DNA of 64,000 nt from CAYRWR01 sp964537555 (GCA_964537555.1 CAZIAD010000015.1:1-64000), one strand, 5' to 3'. Counted from the stretch's first letter, positions 52,181 through 61,747 are shown. The notes: a model not told the origin generated them from the sequence alone. Numbers and translations: made by a program.

Positions 52181-53022
52181 GCAGAACTAAGTTTCTCACT
52201 ATTTTACTGAGTATTCAATTTCTTATAATATCAAATTTGGGAGCTAAGCTCCCAAATTTGCGTTTAATGGATCCTTATTTATCTGAAGCCAATCAATCCC
52301 TCATAGCCCTGACCTGGAATCTTATAGGAAAAGGCCCGGCTACTATTCACGCCGTCTCCCTGGATCTGGCTTATGGTGTCAATGAAAAGATGCAGGTGAG
52401 CCTGTTTGCTCCCTATTTATTCATCCCGGCCCGGCCCGGCAACGGTGTACTGGGTGATCTCAGCGGGGATATAAAATTTATCGTCAGCCAGTCGGATGTG
52501 TTGACGTGGAGACTGATAGGTAACATTCATTTTCGTTTTCCTACAGGGGTCAAGGCTACGGATGTCAGTGTACAGGTCGACGGCATGAACATCAATTATT
52601 TCCCTTTTACCAGCGGCACCAGCCAGGTATCCCCTTCTGTACTGTTTTCTTATTTACTGGGAGGATGGATACTGGGTGCAGGCCTGACTTACCAGATGGA
52701 AAACCCGCCAGACTCTCCTATACTTGATTTTAACGCAGAATATGATAGATTAGACTTAGAGTTGTATGCGGATTATTATTTTAAATTCAGGCTCAGTGAC
52801 AGAGAAAAGGATATTTTTGTACTGAGGCCGGCCCTCTACCTGGAATACAAACAGAATGTATCCAGCCTTATACATATTCCCACCGGTATTTACTCTACCA
52901 TAGAGCTGAATATCAAGTGGGCCGAAGTCCTGAGAGGCAGAGCAGGGATAAATTTTCCGATTTATGCATCAGGAACTTTACATAATTATCATACATATAT
53001 AGAATTAGGTAAGAATTTTTAG
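52177..53022 (+). CDS. Predicted outer-membrane beta-barrel protein
   Basis: A 281-residue exported protein whose ATG overlaps the rplT stop by 4 bp. The signal peptide ends about LGAKLPN. The rest is amphipathic strands with tight turns (VSLDLAYGVNEKMQVSLFAPYLF, WRLIGNIHFRFPTG, WILGAGLTYQME) and a terminal aromatic residue (ELGKNF), as in barrel porins or transporters. No family is assigned. The signal-peptide region contains a strong DNA hairpin at 52232-52260. Coupling of an envelope gene to the ribosomal operon is unusual. Confidence 0.72.
   Translation: MSRTKFLTILLSIQFLIISNLGAKLPNLRLMDPYLSEANQSLIALTWNLIGKGPATIHAVSLDLAYGVNEKMQVSLFAPYLFIPARPGNGVLGDLSGDIKFIVSQSDVLTWRLIGNIHFRFPTGVKATDVSVQVDGMNINYFPFTSGTSQVSPSVLFSYLLGGWILGAGLTYQMENPPDSPILDFNAEYDRLDLELYADYYFKFRLSDREKDIFVLRPALYLEYKQNVSSLIHIPTGIYSTIELNIKWAEVLRGRAGINFPIYASGTLHNYHTYIELGKNF
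52232..52260. repeat. Perfect 13-bp inverted repeat inside the start of the beta-barrel gene
   Basis: CAAATTTGGGAGC, a 3-nt TAA loop and GCTCCCAAATTTG form a perfect stem within codons about 19-28 of the beta-barrel gene. In the mRNA this would be a very stable hairpin. It is not followed by a T-run (CGTTTAATGG follows), so it is not an ordinary terminator; it may control translation or mRNA ends. Confidence 0.75.
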
Positions 53023-53071
53023 ATTTTGGCCAGTCCTGCCGATATATATTCTACTTTGGTAAGAGGAAAGG

Positions 53072-53638
53072 ATGTCCATTAAAGACTTAAAAGACAGTGA
53101 GTTAATAACCAAGGCTAAATCATTGAAGCAAAACAGTAATGACTATGATGACGTGGTAGCTCAGTACCTCAATGAGTTGTTTAACCGTTATTATTCACAG
53201 GGATATAATATAGCCCGTTATTATGGCCTGAGCCGGGAAGACGCGGCTGACGCAGTACAGGAAGCCTTTATTAAGGTATTCAAAAACATAAAAAGTTTTG
53301 ATACCCGGAAAATATTTAAACCCTGGTTCTTCAAGATAGTCCTGAATGCCGTCAGAGATCATTTTAATGCCAATAAAAAGCATTTCCATGCGGATATTTC
53401 AGTTGCGGAAGATATTTCAAAAGAAATATTTGATGAATTTCACATTAAGCACCAGATCAACGGTATTATTAGTAGCTTACCGGAAAATTTGAAATCAGTG
53501 GTAGTGCTGAGAAACTACGGTGAACTCAGCTTCGACGAGATTTCAGATGCCCTGGGAGTAAGCGTTCGTCAGTTGCATAATCGAATCAATCAGGCCTATG
53601 AGCTGATTAAGCAACAGATGGAGGAGGCACAATTGTGA
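53072..53638 (+). CDS. ECF-type RNA polymerase sigma factor
   Basis: A 188-residue alternative sigma factor with only regions 2 and 4. Region 2 is about 35-105 (YNIARYYGLSREDAADAVQEAFIKVFKNIKSFD, then FKPWFFKIVLNAVRDHF). Region 4 is about 135-180 (ISSLPENLKSVVVLRNYGELSFDEISDALGVSVRQLHNRINQAYELI). AGGAAAGG precedes the ATG. Its stop overlaps the GTG start of the FecR-PEGA protein (GTGA), which probably regulates it at the membrane. Confidence 0.92.
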   Translation: MSIKDLKDSELITKAKSLKQNSNDYDDVVAQYLNELFNRYYSQGYNIARYYGLSREDAADAVQEAFIKVFKNIKSFDTRKIFKPWFFKIVLNAVRDHFNANKKHFHADISVAEDISKEIFDEFHIKHQINGIISSLPENLKSVVVLRNYGELSFDEISDALGVSVRQLHNRINQAYELIKQQMEEAQL

Positions 53639-56097
53639 GATTTGCAGATAACCAACAATTAGAGAATTTTTTAAGACAAAATGCATATTCTGATAGTCAG
53701 CCTGATTTTGCGAAAGTGTGGAAAAAGGTACAGTTGACTGGAGGAAAGGAGGTCAAAATGTCAGAGAAAAAAGGTGGTTTTAAGGTAATTGCGTGGCTCA
53801 TGAGTTTCATGGTGATCGCGGCTTTAGGCTGGTTTGGATTGACCAAGTTCTCAACTATTCAAAAAATGGAAAAGATCGACAAGGGTGAAAACATCGTAGT
53901 TACCCTGGTCGTGGGGGAAGTAGAAGTCATGAAAGCAGGTACCACTGAGTGGCGGCCTCTTTTTGTGGAAGATGTAGTAGCCATGGGTGACAGTGTAAAG
54001 ACCGGGCAGGACTCATACTGTGAGATACAGATGATAGGCCGCGGTGTGTTCAGACTGGAAGATGAGACTGAACTGCAGCTGGCTCACCTGGTCAATGTAG
54101 ACGGAAATGTGCAGTCTACTATGAAACTGGCCAAGGGAGAGATCGGACTGAAGCCTAAGAAGCTGAAACAGGGTGAGATCTTCGAAGTAGAGACTGAGAC
54201 TGCTGTAGCGGCTGTACGTGGTACCAAGTTCAGTGTAAAGTCTGACGGTTCCGGTAATACCAAGATCGCAGTAGCTGAAGGTAAGGTCGATGTCACTCCT
54301 AATATACAGGCTTTTAAAAATGCTGAAGAAAAAGGACTGGTAGACAAACAGGCTGCCGAGATCCTCAAACAGCAGATGATACAGCCCATTTCTGTTTCTG
54401 CCAATGAAGAACTGGCTATGGATAGCAAACAGGTAGAAATGATGGACCAGGCTATAGAGACCGGTATCGAAGAAGTAGCGAAAGTGGAAGGCCCTATTAC
54501 CGCTCAGAAAATGGGTGTAGAACCTGAAAAGACGGATACTACAGATGTAGCCCAGTCTGAAGATAAACAGGAAAATAAAACTGTAGTAGCTGTTCCCAAA
54601 CTGGAACTGGCTAATAAGATCATGGTACAGGCTGAAAAAGACATGAAAGTCCAGGCCAAGGCTAATGGTGTAAAAGAGATCGCCATGAGCAATCCTCAGG
54701 ATCTGGCCCAGTCTATGTCTGTGAAACAGGAGATCTCAGCTGAATCCAAGAAAAAACTAGAATCTCTCACAGAGGATAAGATCATCACTAAAGCTGATCA
54801 GATCGTAAAACTGGTTATCAACTCAGATCCTATGGGAGCAAAAGTCACTATTGATGGAAAGTTAGCCGGAGTTACTCCTCTGGATAAAGTTTATTCACAG
54901 GGAAAAGAGCTGGATATCAGGATCGAGATGGATGGATTTGACTCTTATAGTCAGAAAGTATCACTCAACCGGCCTGATATGAATATCTCACCCAGACTTA
55001 AATCTCTGGAAGACAAGACTGCCAAGGCAGATGAAAAGACAGATGAAGTGAAACAGGATGAGCAGAAGACTGACGAAGTCAAGGCTGATGAGCAAAAGAC
55101 AGAAGTCGTAGAGGCACCTAAGCCGGTATCCGGTGATTTCGAGTGGAAAAAGAACCTGGCATTTGTAGAAGATGTGGAAAATCCTGTAGTGTACAGGGGT
55201 AAAGTGTATGCCACCAAGGGTAACACCTTATTCATACTGAACATGAACGGCCAGGTAGAGAAGAAGATCGAAGTAGTTAGTGCTGATGCAAAACTGACCC
55301 GTCCTGTAACAGGCTACGGTAATGTTTATGTAGGATCCAGTTCCGGTGGAATGTATGTCTATGATGTTAATGGTAACCTGTCCTGGAAAAATACCAGTGT
55401 AGGTAAGCAGATGTTTGGTGCATCCCCTGCGGTAGCCAAAAACAAAGTGGCAGTACCTTCATTAGGAAATGGTATTCAGGTATTCTCTACAGATGGGGCT
55501 TTATTAAATACTGTATCCGTAAGCAGTTCTGTATATTCATCTCCTTATTTAGGCAATGATGGTAAATTACTGGTCTACGGTACAGATAGTAAGCAGCTGG
55601 TAGGTTACGACCTGGAAAACAACAAGGAACTATGGAGAAAATCTGTAGGTGACCGTGTGTTATTCCCTCTCTATGGTAGTGATAAGGTCGTGATTGTCAT
55701 CCTGAGAAATTCAGGAGAAGTGATAGGCTTTGACCCTGTAACAGGTGAGCAGAAGTGGTCTAAAACTATTTCCGGCCTGGCAGGAACCAAGATCAACCCT
55801 GATTATATCAACGGAATGCTGGTACTGGTTACCGCAGCCCGTGACAAAGTGGTTGTGCTGTGGAATGAGAACGGTGGTACGGTGACCTCCAAGAATGTTG
55901 AAGGTATCAGCTCCGCACCTTATCTCAGTGGAAACTGGCTCTATATCGGAACCAGCAGCGGAAAGGTTCTGGGTTACAATTATAACAATGGTAAGAGTTT
56001 CAGTTATTCCACCGGTGAAAAAGTCAGTGTACTGGCTGCAGATGACAAGGGTGTGTTTGCTGTCACCAAGTCAAAGATGACCAAACTGGTTAAATAA
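53635..56097 (+). CDS. FecR-PEGA-beta-propeller membrane protein, putative sigma-factor regulator
   Basis: An 820-residue protein. Residues 1-48 form a short cytoplasmic part placed like an anti-sigma domain, and a membrane segment follows at about 50-70. A FecR domain (about 85-220, VVTLVVGEVEVMKAGTTEWRPL, VAAVRGTKFSVKSDGSGNTKIAVAEGKVDV) precedes a long charged linker. A PEGA domain (about 385-450, DPMGAKVTIDGKLAGVTPL) leads to a repeated DEVK/DEQKT linker. The PQQ-like beta-propeller is about 495-815 (GKVYATKGNTLFILN, YVGSSSGGMYVYDVNG). The GTG start overlaps the ECF sigma stop. Sensing outside and release of the sigma factor is inference. Confidence 0.85.
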   Translation: MRFADNQQLENFLRQNAYSDSQPDFAKVWKKVQLTGGKEVKMSEKKGGFKVIAWLMSFMVIAALGWFGLTKFSTIQKMEKIDKGENIVVTLVVGEVEVMKAGTTEWRPLFVEDVVAMGDSVKTGQDSYCEIQMIGRGVFRLEDETELQLAHLVNVDGNVQSTMKLAKGEIGLKPKKLKQGEIFEVETETAVAAVRGTKFSVKSDGSGNTKIAVAEGKVDVTPNIQAFKNAEEKGLVDKQAAEILKQQMIQPISVSANEELAMDSKQVEMMDQAIETGIEEVAKVEGPITAQKMGVEPEKTDTTDVAQSEDKQENKTVVAVPKLELANKIMVQAEKDMKVQAKANGVKEIAMSNPQDLAQSMSVKQEISAESKKKLESLTEDKIITKADQIVKLVINSDPMGAKVTIDGKLAGVTPLDKVYSQGKELDIRIEMDGFDSYSQKVSLNRPDMNISPRLKSLEDKTAKADEKTDEVKQDEQKTDEVKADEQKTEVVEAPKPVSGDFEWKKNLAFVEDVENPVVYRGKVYATKGNTLFILNMNGQVEKKIEVVSADAKLTRPVTGYGNVYVGSSSGGMYVYDVNGNLSWKNTSVGKQMFGASPAVAKNKVAVPSLGNGIQVFSTDGALLNTVSVSSSVYSSPYLGNDGKLLVYGTDSKQLVGYDLENNKELWRKSVGDRVLFPLYGSDKVVIVILRNSGEVIGFDPVTGEQKWSKTISGLAGTKINPDYINGMLVLVTAARDKVVVLWNENGGTVTSKNVEGISSAPYLSGNWLYIGTSSGKVLGYNYNNGKSFSYSTGEKVSVLAADDKGVFAVTKSKMTKLVK

Positions 56098-56113
56098 CAA
56101 AAAAATGTATCAC

Positions 56114-56142
56114 AAAGCGCCCGTGCAAACGGGCGCTTTTTC
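56114..56142 (+). terminator. Rho-independent terminator of the ECF operon
   Basis: AAAGCGCCCGT and ACGGGCGCTTT form an 11-bp perfect stem closed by a GCAA tetraloop and followed by a T-run. Confidence 0.93.
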
Positions 56143-56205
56143 ATTTATTTCAAAAAAAGTAAAATTCATATATAATGTGATACAATAAATAATGAGGGGA
56201 ATGGC

Positions 56206-56934
56206 ATGAAAAAATCTTTCGGTATCACCTTGGTCATAGCAGTAGTGGCACTTTTATTAGGCTTTATGATAGGCCGCTCTTATTGTCCTGTCACCCGGGC
56301 TATCAGAAAGGCCCAGAAACTGACGGTTAAGGGAATTGCCGAGAAAAAAGAAGCCATGAAGCTCCTGGATGAACAAAAAGCCTTTATCGAACTGGCTCTT
56401 AAGAATGTACAGCTGGAAGAGACTCGTAAAGTGATCTCTCTCTCCCTGGGAAAGAAACTGCTGGAACATGAGATGTGGATAGAAGCCCTGAAATATCTCA
56501 ATGAGGCCTACAGTTTGTTACCGGGAGACTATTCTATTAACCAAAGTCTGGCTATTGCCTACTCCAGTATGTACCGCCTGGAACAGGACGGGGCCAAAAA
56601 AATAGAATATCAGAGAAGTGCCTTCAAACATCTTGAGGCCGCCCTTAAGGTCCGCCCGGACAATGCGGACAGTCATTATCTAATAGGGATGATGTACTAC
56701 TATGATGCTCAGATCGATCAGGCATATCAGCATTTTAGCCAGGTGTTAAAAAGATATCCTGATGACGTAAACTCACTTCTGGCGGTAGCCCGTATACTCT
56801 ATGATAAAGGAGATATCGAATCTGCCCGCAAGATATACCTGAAGCTGGAAAATCAGCTGCCTGCCAATCATCCTAAGGCAAAGCAGATCGAGGAGAACCT
56901 GAGAAAAATCAATGAGGGGAGCCTGGATGGATAG
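56206..56934 (+). CDS. Membrane-anchored TPR-repeat protein
   Basis: A 242-residue protein with an N-terminal membrane segment (about 6-25) and TPR-like helical pairs from about 60 to 225 (HEMWIEALKYLNEAYSLLPGDYS, HYLIGMMYYYDAQIDQAYQHFSQVLKRYPDD, ARILYDKGDIESARKIYLKLENQLP). TPRs bind other proteins; the partner is unknown. GAGGGG precedes the ATG. A possible promoter (TTTCAA, 17 bp, TATAAT) ends at about 56176. Its stop overlaps the dprA start by 8 bp. Confidence 0.85.
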   Translation: MKKSFGITLVIAVVALLLGFMIGRSYCPVTRAIRKAQKLTVKGIAEKKEAMKLLDEQKAFIELALKNVQLEETRKVISLSLGKKLLEHEMWIEALKYLNEAYSLLPGDYSINQSLAIAYSSMYRLEQDGAKKIEYQRSAFKHLEAALKVRPDNADSHYLIGMMYYYDAQIDQAYQHFSQVLKRYPDDVNSLLAVARILYDKGDIESARKIYLKLENQLPANHPKAKQIEENLRKINEGSLDG

Positions 56935-58009
56935 ACTGGATTGTTTTATTGCCGCTTCTACTACCGATCTCTTAGGCCCAGCGCGTATGAAAAAGATCAT
57001 GCAGAAATGGACGAATATTGAAGAATTTTTTGATTTACCAGTTTCGGAACAGATGCTCACTCTTAAGCTGTCCGGACTCAAAGCAGAAAGCGCCCTCTCT
57101 TCGATGATCAAAAAAGGCCAAAAAGCCCGGGCTATCTGTGAATCCAAACATATTAAGATGATCACAATAGAAGATGATGCATATCCTCCCATCCTGAAAC
57201 TGATCCCGGATCCGCCTCCTATGCTCTACCTGTGGGGGGAATTTAATTATTCCATACCCAAACTGGGAGTAGTAGGAACCCGCCGGGTCAGCCCGGAAGG
57301 AGAAAATATAAATACCTATTTTTGCCGTGAGATCTCCTCGTATCAGATCGGTATCGTGAGCGGCCTGGCTCAGGGACATGATGCTATAGCAGCCAGAGTC
57401 ACTCTGGATAATGAAGGCTATACCGTGGCAGTACTGGGAACGGGCATAGATGTGGTATATCCCACTGCGAACAGCCGTCTTTTTGAGGAGATCAAAGCAA
57501 AGGGCTGTCTCCTGTCAGAATACCCTCCCGGAACCCCCGGTAATGCCTGGAGATTCCCTCTGAGAAACCGCATCATCAGCGGCCTGTCCCAGGCGGTGCT
57601 GGTCATTCAGGCTCCGGCCCGTTCAGGAGCTTTGATCACCGCACAGTATGCAGAAGCCCAGGGTAAAAATATTTTTGCCATACCGGGCAATCCGGTGGAT
57701 GACAGAAATGCAGGTACCAATCTGCTCATTCAAAATGGAGCCCGGGTAGCTCTAAAGCCTGAAGACATTGTGCAGGATATATTCCAAAAAGTGCCCCGGA
57801 GAGTGCAGGGTTCTGACTGGAAAAACCTGCCCGGACTGGAAAAAGAAGAGCAGCTTATTCTGGCAGAGCTGGGCTCTGAGATGTATATCGATGATCTGCT
57901 ACAGAAAACCAGTTTTCAGATTGCATCACTGAACACCTTACTCATGAAGCTGGAACTCAAAGGCCTGGTAAAGCAATTCCCGGGCAGGTATTATATCAGA
58001 AATGTATAG
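56927..58009 (+). CDS. dprA: DNA-processing protein DprA
   Basis: Binds incoming single-stranded DNA and loads RecA during natural transformation. The 360-residue protein has a Rossmann-like core: LGVVGTRRVSPEGENI, IVSGLAQGHDAIAARVTLD, VAVLGTGIDVVYPTANS, LSEYPPGTPGNAWRFPLRNRIISGLS and VIQAPARSGALITAQYA, the family signatures. The C-terminal winged helix (LPGLEKEEQLILAELGSEMYIDDLLQ) is also present. ATG 56927 has GAGGGGA upstream. It is often chromosomal even in bacteria not known to be competent. Confidence 0.95.
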   Translation: MDRLDCFIAASTTDLLGPARMKKIMQKWTNIEEFFDLPVSEQMLTLKLSGLKAESALSSMIKKGQKARAICESKHIKMITIEDDAYPPILKLIPDPPPMLYLWGEFNYSIPKLGVVGTRRVSPEGENINTYFCREISSYQIGIVSGLAQGHDAIAARVTLDNEGYTVAVLGTGIDVVYPTANSRLFEEIKAKGCLLSEYPPGTPGNAWRFPLRNRIISGLSQAVLVIQAPARSGALITAQYAEAQGKNIFAIPGNPVDDRNAGTNLLIQNGARVALKPEDIVQDIFQKVPRRVQGSDWKNLPGLEKEEQLILAELGSEMYIDDLLQKTSFQIASLNTLLMKLELKGLVKQFPGRYYIRNV

Positions 58010-58907
58010 CACCCTGATTATCATTTTTCTTATTATTGTATTGATTTTTATAAACATGGGGGATGTATGGCTTAAGCTCATCTATCCCACCGAAATATGG
58101 ACTGATGAGGGAGATCTCAGCAGGACTCATCCGGCTAATGAGAAAGCTGTGCTCCTCATTCATGAGTTTTCAGGCACGCCTGACTCTCTGGCCGGGATGG
58201 CGCAATACATTTTTTCTCTGGGCTGGGACATTGTGATTCCTGCTATGCCGGGATCGACAAAAAGTGCTGAAGTACTGGCAAAAAAACCACCTTCTCTTTA
58301 TTATCAATGGGTAAATAAAGCTCAGGAAATACTGACAGACATGCACAAAAAATATAAATCCATAGTAATAGTAGGAGCCTCTCTGGGTGGAAGTATTGCC
58401 CTGGAATTAGCATGCAGGACACCTGAGTTTGTCTCAGGAATAGTCACGATGGCCACTCCGCTCAAACTGAGCGGACGGCATTTCAGGAGGAAGTACCTGA
58501 GAAATACTATGCTTCTCTTCTCAGGCCTGTTTTCTCTGTTCACTAAGACTACCCGGACAGGGAGATTGAGTACCCAGGCCAGAGACCTCGTTCCTCTGGA
58601 GGGGGTGGAAGGAGTGCTGGTCCTGCCGGCAGTGCATAGTCATAAGACAGGGCTGAGGAGACTGAGAGCCCGTTTAGGGGCAGTCCGGGCGCCTCTTTTA
58701 AGCCTGCATGTCCGGACTGACCGTACCGTGGATGTGAAAAATCAGGATCTGATCTGCAGCCTGGTAAGTTCAGACTGGATTATAAAGAAGAGATGGGAGA
58801 TGACGGAAGATCATACCCGGCATCATTGTATCTGGTCCCATAAACACATAAAAAAACAAGTGTGGCTTGAGACCGGGTTTTTTTTATCGAGGATTATTGA
58901 GAGGTAA
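58002..58907 (+). CDS. Alpha/beta hydrolase (carboxylesterase/lipase-like)
   Basis: A 301-residue serine hydrolase. An N-terminal hydrophobic segment (about 3-20) anchors it or acts as a signal. VLLIHEFSGTPDSLAGMA forms the oxyanion loop, where most relatives have HGFTG. GASLGGSIALELA holds the nucleophile Ser. Asp is probably in SLHVRTDRTVD and the His in TEDHTRHHCIW. It resembles Bacillus EST30-like carboxylesterases. It overlaps the dprA end by 8 bp and lies 2 bp before the phosphatase gene. Confidence 0.8.
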   Translation: MYSTLIIIFLIIVLIFINMGDVWLKLIYPTEIWTDEGDLSRTHPANEKAVLLIHEFSGTPDSLAGMAQYIFSLGWDIVIPAMPGSTKSAEVLAKKPPSLYYQWVNKAQEILTDMHKKYKSIVIVGASLGGSIALELACRTPEFVSGIVTMATPLKLSGRHFRRKYLRNTMLLFSGLFSLFTKTTRTGRLSTQARDLVPLEGVEGVLVLPAVHSHKTGLRRLRARLGAVRAPLLSLHVRTDRTVDVKNQDLICSLVSSDWIIKKRWEMTEDHTRHHCIWSHKHIKKQVWLETGFFLSRIIER

Positions 58908-58909
58908 TT

Positions 58910-61078
58910 ATGACAGCTTCATATATTGCAATGATGGTGGCCGCTGCCTTATTAATAGGTATGGCTATAGACATATTGCTTAATAGCACCACAGTCCTGA
59001 ATATAGCCTCATCTCTGCTTATCTTCATCATCGCGATCATACTGGGATTACATGGCCTGAGGAGTTACATATTATTAACCGGCTTTTATGAATACGCGTC
59101 ACTGGTATACAAATTACAAAATGGAGCACTATATCTGTTGGCGCCCTCTTTATATTTTTTTATCCGGTATTATCCCCGTGGCATGATCTCTGAAAAGGCA
59201 CAGCCCTTACAGTATATCTATTCTGTATTATTTATAACGATATCTGTGCTCAGTATTCTGGGGCTGGACATCAGGCTTATTGAGGCATTTCCCCTGCATC
59301 TCATCCTTAAAAGAGAGGTAGGAGGCATACTGGTCCGCTATAATGCCTTACATACAGTCTTTCTCTCCCTCTTAGGGATAGGATTAGCCTGGTGCCTGTT
59401 TATCCTGGTCAAAAAATACCGTGCCGCCCGGCTTATTTATCAGAAAAAGCAGATCAGATATCTCTTATTCGGGATTGGACTGATAGTAGTGGTCACAGGG
59501 ATGACCAGGATTTTTGAACATCTCCTGGCATCCGTACTGGAAAATATACTTATTGGTGGCATGTCTGTCATGTTTGCCGCCTTTATCCTCTATAGTGTGA
59601 CCAGATTCAAGATCATTAATATACGGCAGACCCTTCTGCGGATATCCCGGATCTTCCTGGTGGACCTTCTGATGGCAGCTCCAATGGTGACATTGTTTCT
59701 CCTCATCAGGACCTGGGTATCCAATCTGTCCATACCCTTGTTTTTCCTGGTACTTACTCCTTCAGTGGTTATCCTGTTCCGGGTCTATGATACCCTGCTT
59801 AAGCTCAGTTCCCGCTTTATAAATCGTAAGAGAGAGGTAAAAGACCTTACCGAAAAATTACTGGATGAGATCGGAAATACCCGGTCACTGGAAGAGCTGG
59901 CTGCAGTATCTATTGAAGAGATCTTATCCAAACTCAATTCAGAAGGTGCGGAATTCCTGATCTTTAATGACAAGTCCGAGAATTATGATATCCTGTACTC
60001 TTCTTCCGGAGAACAGTACTCTATTCCCGCCTTTGACCCTATTTTCAGGCATCTGGATAAGACCAGGGTAGTATATGACCGTGAAGTGTTGTCCCTGGAT
60101 CCCCGATTCAGCGCAGTAAAGGAAATGGCTCTCAGATATTTTGAGACCTTCCATTGTCAGCTTGTGATCCCTTTATACATTGAGAACCAGATCTATGCCC
60201 TCATCAATCTTAAAGATAAATTTGACAACTCAGCGTATACCCAGTCTGATAAGATCATTTTGAGTAAATTTGCCAAGGTGGTAGAAGTTATTTTGAATAA
60301 CCTCATCCTTTCTTTTAAAGAACAGGAAGCTAAACTGACTAATAAGGATCTCAGCCTGGCATCACAGATACAGGAGTCGATATTTCAAAAAGAGATCCCG
60401 CACTTTCCCCAGATGGATGTGTTCGCCTATCAGAAACCAGCCAAATGGGTCAATGGTGATTATTACCTGGTAGAAAAGGTGGATGATAATAAAATGGGTG
60501 TGATCATAGCAGATGTTTCCGGAAAAGGGGTCCCGGCGGCCCTTATTTCTATGGTCATACACTCAGTATCACGTTCCCAGGACTTCTCTTCAACGACTAC
60601 CAATGCCATAGTGTCCAAGATCAATGAAGTGATGACTTCTCATATGTCAGAACACTCCTATACCCGCATCATGAGCTTCGCCACTTTGTTTTGTGCCTTT
60701 CTGGATCGCAGAAACAAGACCTTGTTTTATACCAATGCTGCCCATTTTCCTATGATCATCCATGACAGGGATACCGATGAGATCGTGGAACTAAAAGCCA
60801 ATGCCAAGCCTCTGGGAATATTTGCGGATCAGGAGTTTTATACCGAGACTTTTGATCTGGAGCCCAATCAGACCCTGGTACTCTATTCAGATGGTATAAT
60901 CGAGGCTAACAATAACAATAATGAAGAGTTCAGCAAAGAGAAACTGATCGATATCATTATAGATAAAAAAGATCTGAGTGCAGAGGCGATCTCTGAAGAG
61001 ATATTACGGGAAGTGGAAGAGTTTGCTGAAGACCAGGAACAGTTTGATGATATCACCCTCATTATCATTAAGATCTGA
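58910..61078 (+). CDS. Membrane-bound GAF-SpoIIE (PP2C-type) phosphatase
   Basis: A 722-residue signalling protein. Residues 1-300 hold about eight membrane helices. A coiled linker and a GAF-like sensor domain follow (about 320-480, SIEEILSKLNSEGAEFLIFND). The SpoIIE/PP2C phosphatase domain is about 490-722: ASQIQESIFQKEIPHFPQMDVFAYQKPA, VNGDYYLVEKVDDNKMGVIIADVSGKGVPAALISM (metal Asp residues), SDGIIEA and FDDITLIII. Such enzymes usually dephosphorylate an anti-anti-sigma (STAS) protein; the only STAS-like protein in this window (48550-48921) lacks a clear phosphosite. Confidence 0.9.
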   Translation: MTASYIAMMVAAALLIGMAIDILLNSTTVLNIASSLLIFIIAIILGLHGLRSYILLTGFYEYASLVYKLQNGALYLLAPSLYFFIRYYPRGMISEKAQPLQYIYSVLFITISVLSILGLDIRLIEAFPLHLILKREVGGILVRYNALHTVFLSLLGIGLAWCLFILVKKYRAARLIYQKKQIRYLLFGIGLIVVVTGMTRIFEHLLASVLENILIGGMSVMFAAFILYSVTRFKIINIRQTLLRISRIFLVDLLMAAPMVTLFLLIRTWVSNLSIPLFFLVLTPSVVILFRVYDTLLKLSSRFINRKREVKDLTEKLLDEIGNTRSLEELAAVSIEEILSKLNSEGAEFLIFNDKSENYDILYSSSGEQYSIPAFDPIFRHLDKTRVVYDREVLSLDPRFSAVKEMALRYFETFHCQLVIPLYIENQIYALINLKDKFDNSAYTQSDKIILSKFAKVVEVILNNLILSFKEQEAKLTNKDLSLASQIQESIFQKEIPHFPQMDVFAYQKPAKWVNGDYYLVEKVDDNKMGVIIADVSGKGVPAALISMVIHSVSRSQDFSSTTTNAIVSKINEVMTSHMSEHSYTRIMSFATLFCAFLDRRNKTLFYTNAAHFPMIIHDRDTDEIVELKANAKPLGIFADQEFYTETFDLEPNQTLVLYSDGIIEANNNNNEEFSKEKLIDIIIDKKDLSAEAISEEILREVEEFAEDQEQFDDITLIIIKI

Positions 61079-61080
61079 TC

Positions 61081-61731
61081 ATGTATGATGAAAATGCGGT
61101 CCGGGATATTCAGACACTTTATCAAACTATAAAAGGCGAAATCAGTGCTGCTGCCCGTGGATTTTTAGAGCTCAGGCAAAAGGCCGACCTTAATGCCCTT
61201 TTCAAAGAGCTGGCCTTTTGCCTGTTTACTCCTCAGAGTAATGCTCATGCCTGCTGGCGTGCAATAGAGGCTTTGGATAAAAACGGCCTGTTATGGACTG
61301 GAGAGGACTGGGAGTTTTACTCCTGGATGCCCGGTGTAAGATTTCATAAGACCAAGGCTCGCCGGGTGACCGAGGCCCGGCAGGCTATTCTGCTCGATAA
61401 GAGTTTTGATCTGTACCAATGCCTCAGGCTGCCTGAGGAACAGGAACGCAGAAAGACTTTATACCAGAATATTAAAGGCCTGGGCTGGAAGGAATGCAGT
61501 CACTTTCTCCGGAATACCGGTGCCATGGTGGATCTGGCCATACTGGATCGTCATATACTGCGGAACATGGTGGCCTTAGGTATCATAAGCCATATTCCCT
61601 CCAGCCTGAGTGAGAAGAACTATCTGGTCCTGGAGTCTAAGCTCCAGGAGTTCTCACAAAAAATAGGTATACCCATGCACCATCTGGACATGCTGTTCTG
61701 GTATAAAAGCCAGGGAGAGCTATTTAAATAG
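61081..61731 (+). CDS. Ogg2-type N-glycosylase/DNA lyase
   Basis: Base-excision repair enzyme that removes 8-oxoguanine and nicks the abasic site, 216 residues. It fits the Ogg2 (Methanocaldococcus MJ0724-like) group of helix-hairpin-helix glycosylases. The hairpin and catalytic Lys are in IKGLGWKECSHFLRN (K137), and the catalytic Asp is in LAILDRHILR (D156). FCLFTPQSNAHACWRAIEAL is the family's early helix. It starts 2 bp after the phosphatase gene. A role in oxidative damage fits the oxygen-defence genes that follow. Confidence 0.88.
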   Translation: MYDENAVRDIQTLYQTIKGEISAAARGFLELRQKADLNALFKELAFCLFTPQSNAHACWRAIEALDKNGLLWTGEDWEFYSWMPGVRFHKTKARRVTEARQAILLDKSFDLYQCLRLPEEQERRKTLYQNIKGLGWKECSHFLRNTGAMVDLAILDRHILRNMVALGIISHIPSSLSEKNYLVLESKLQEFSQKIGIPMHHLDMLFWYKSQGELFK

Positions 61732-61747
61732 TAAAATGCTGGGAAAA

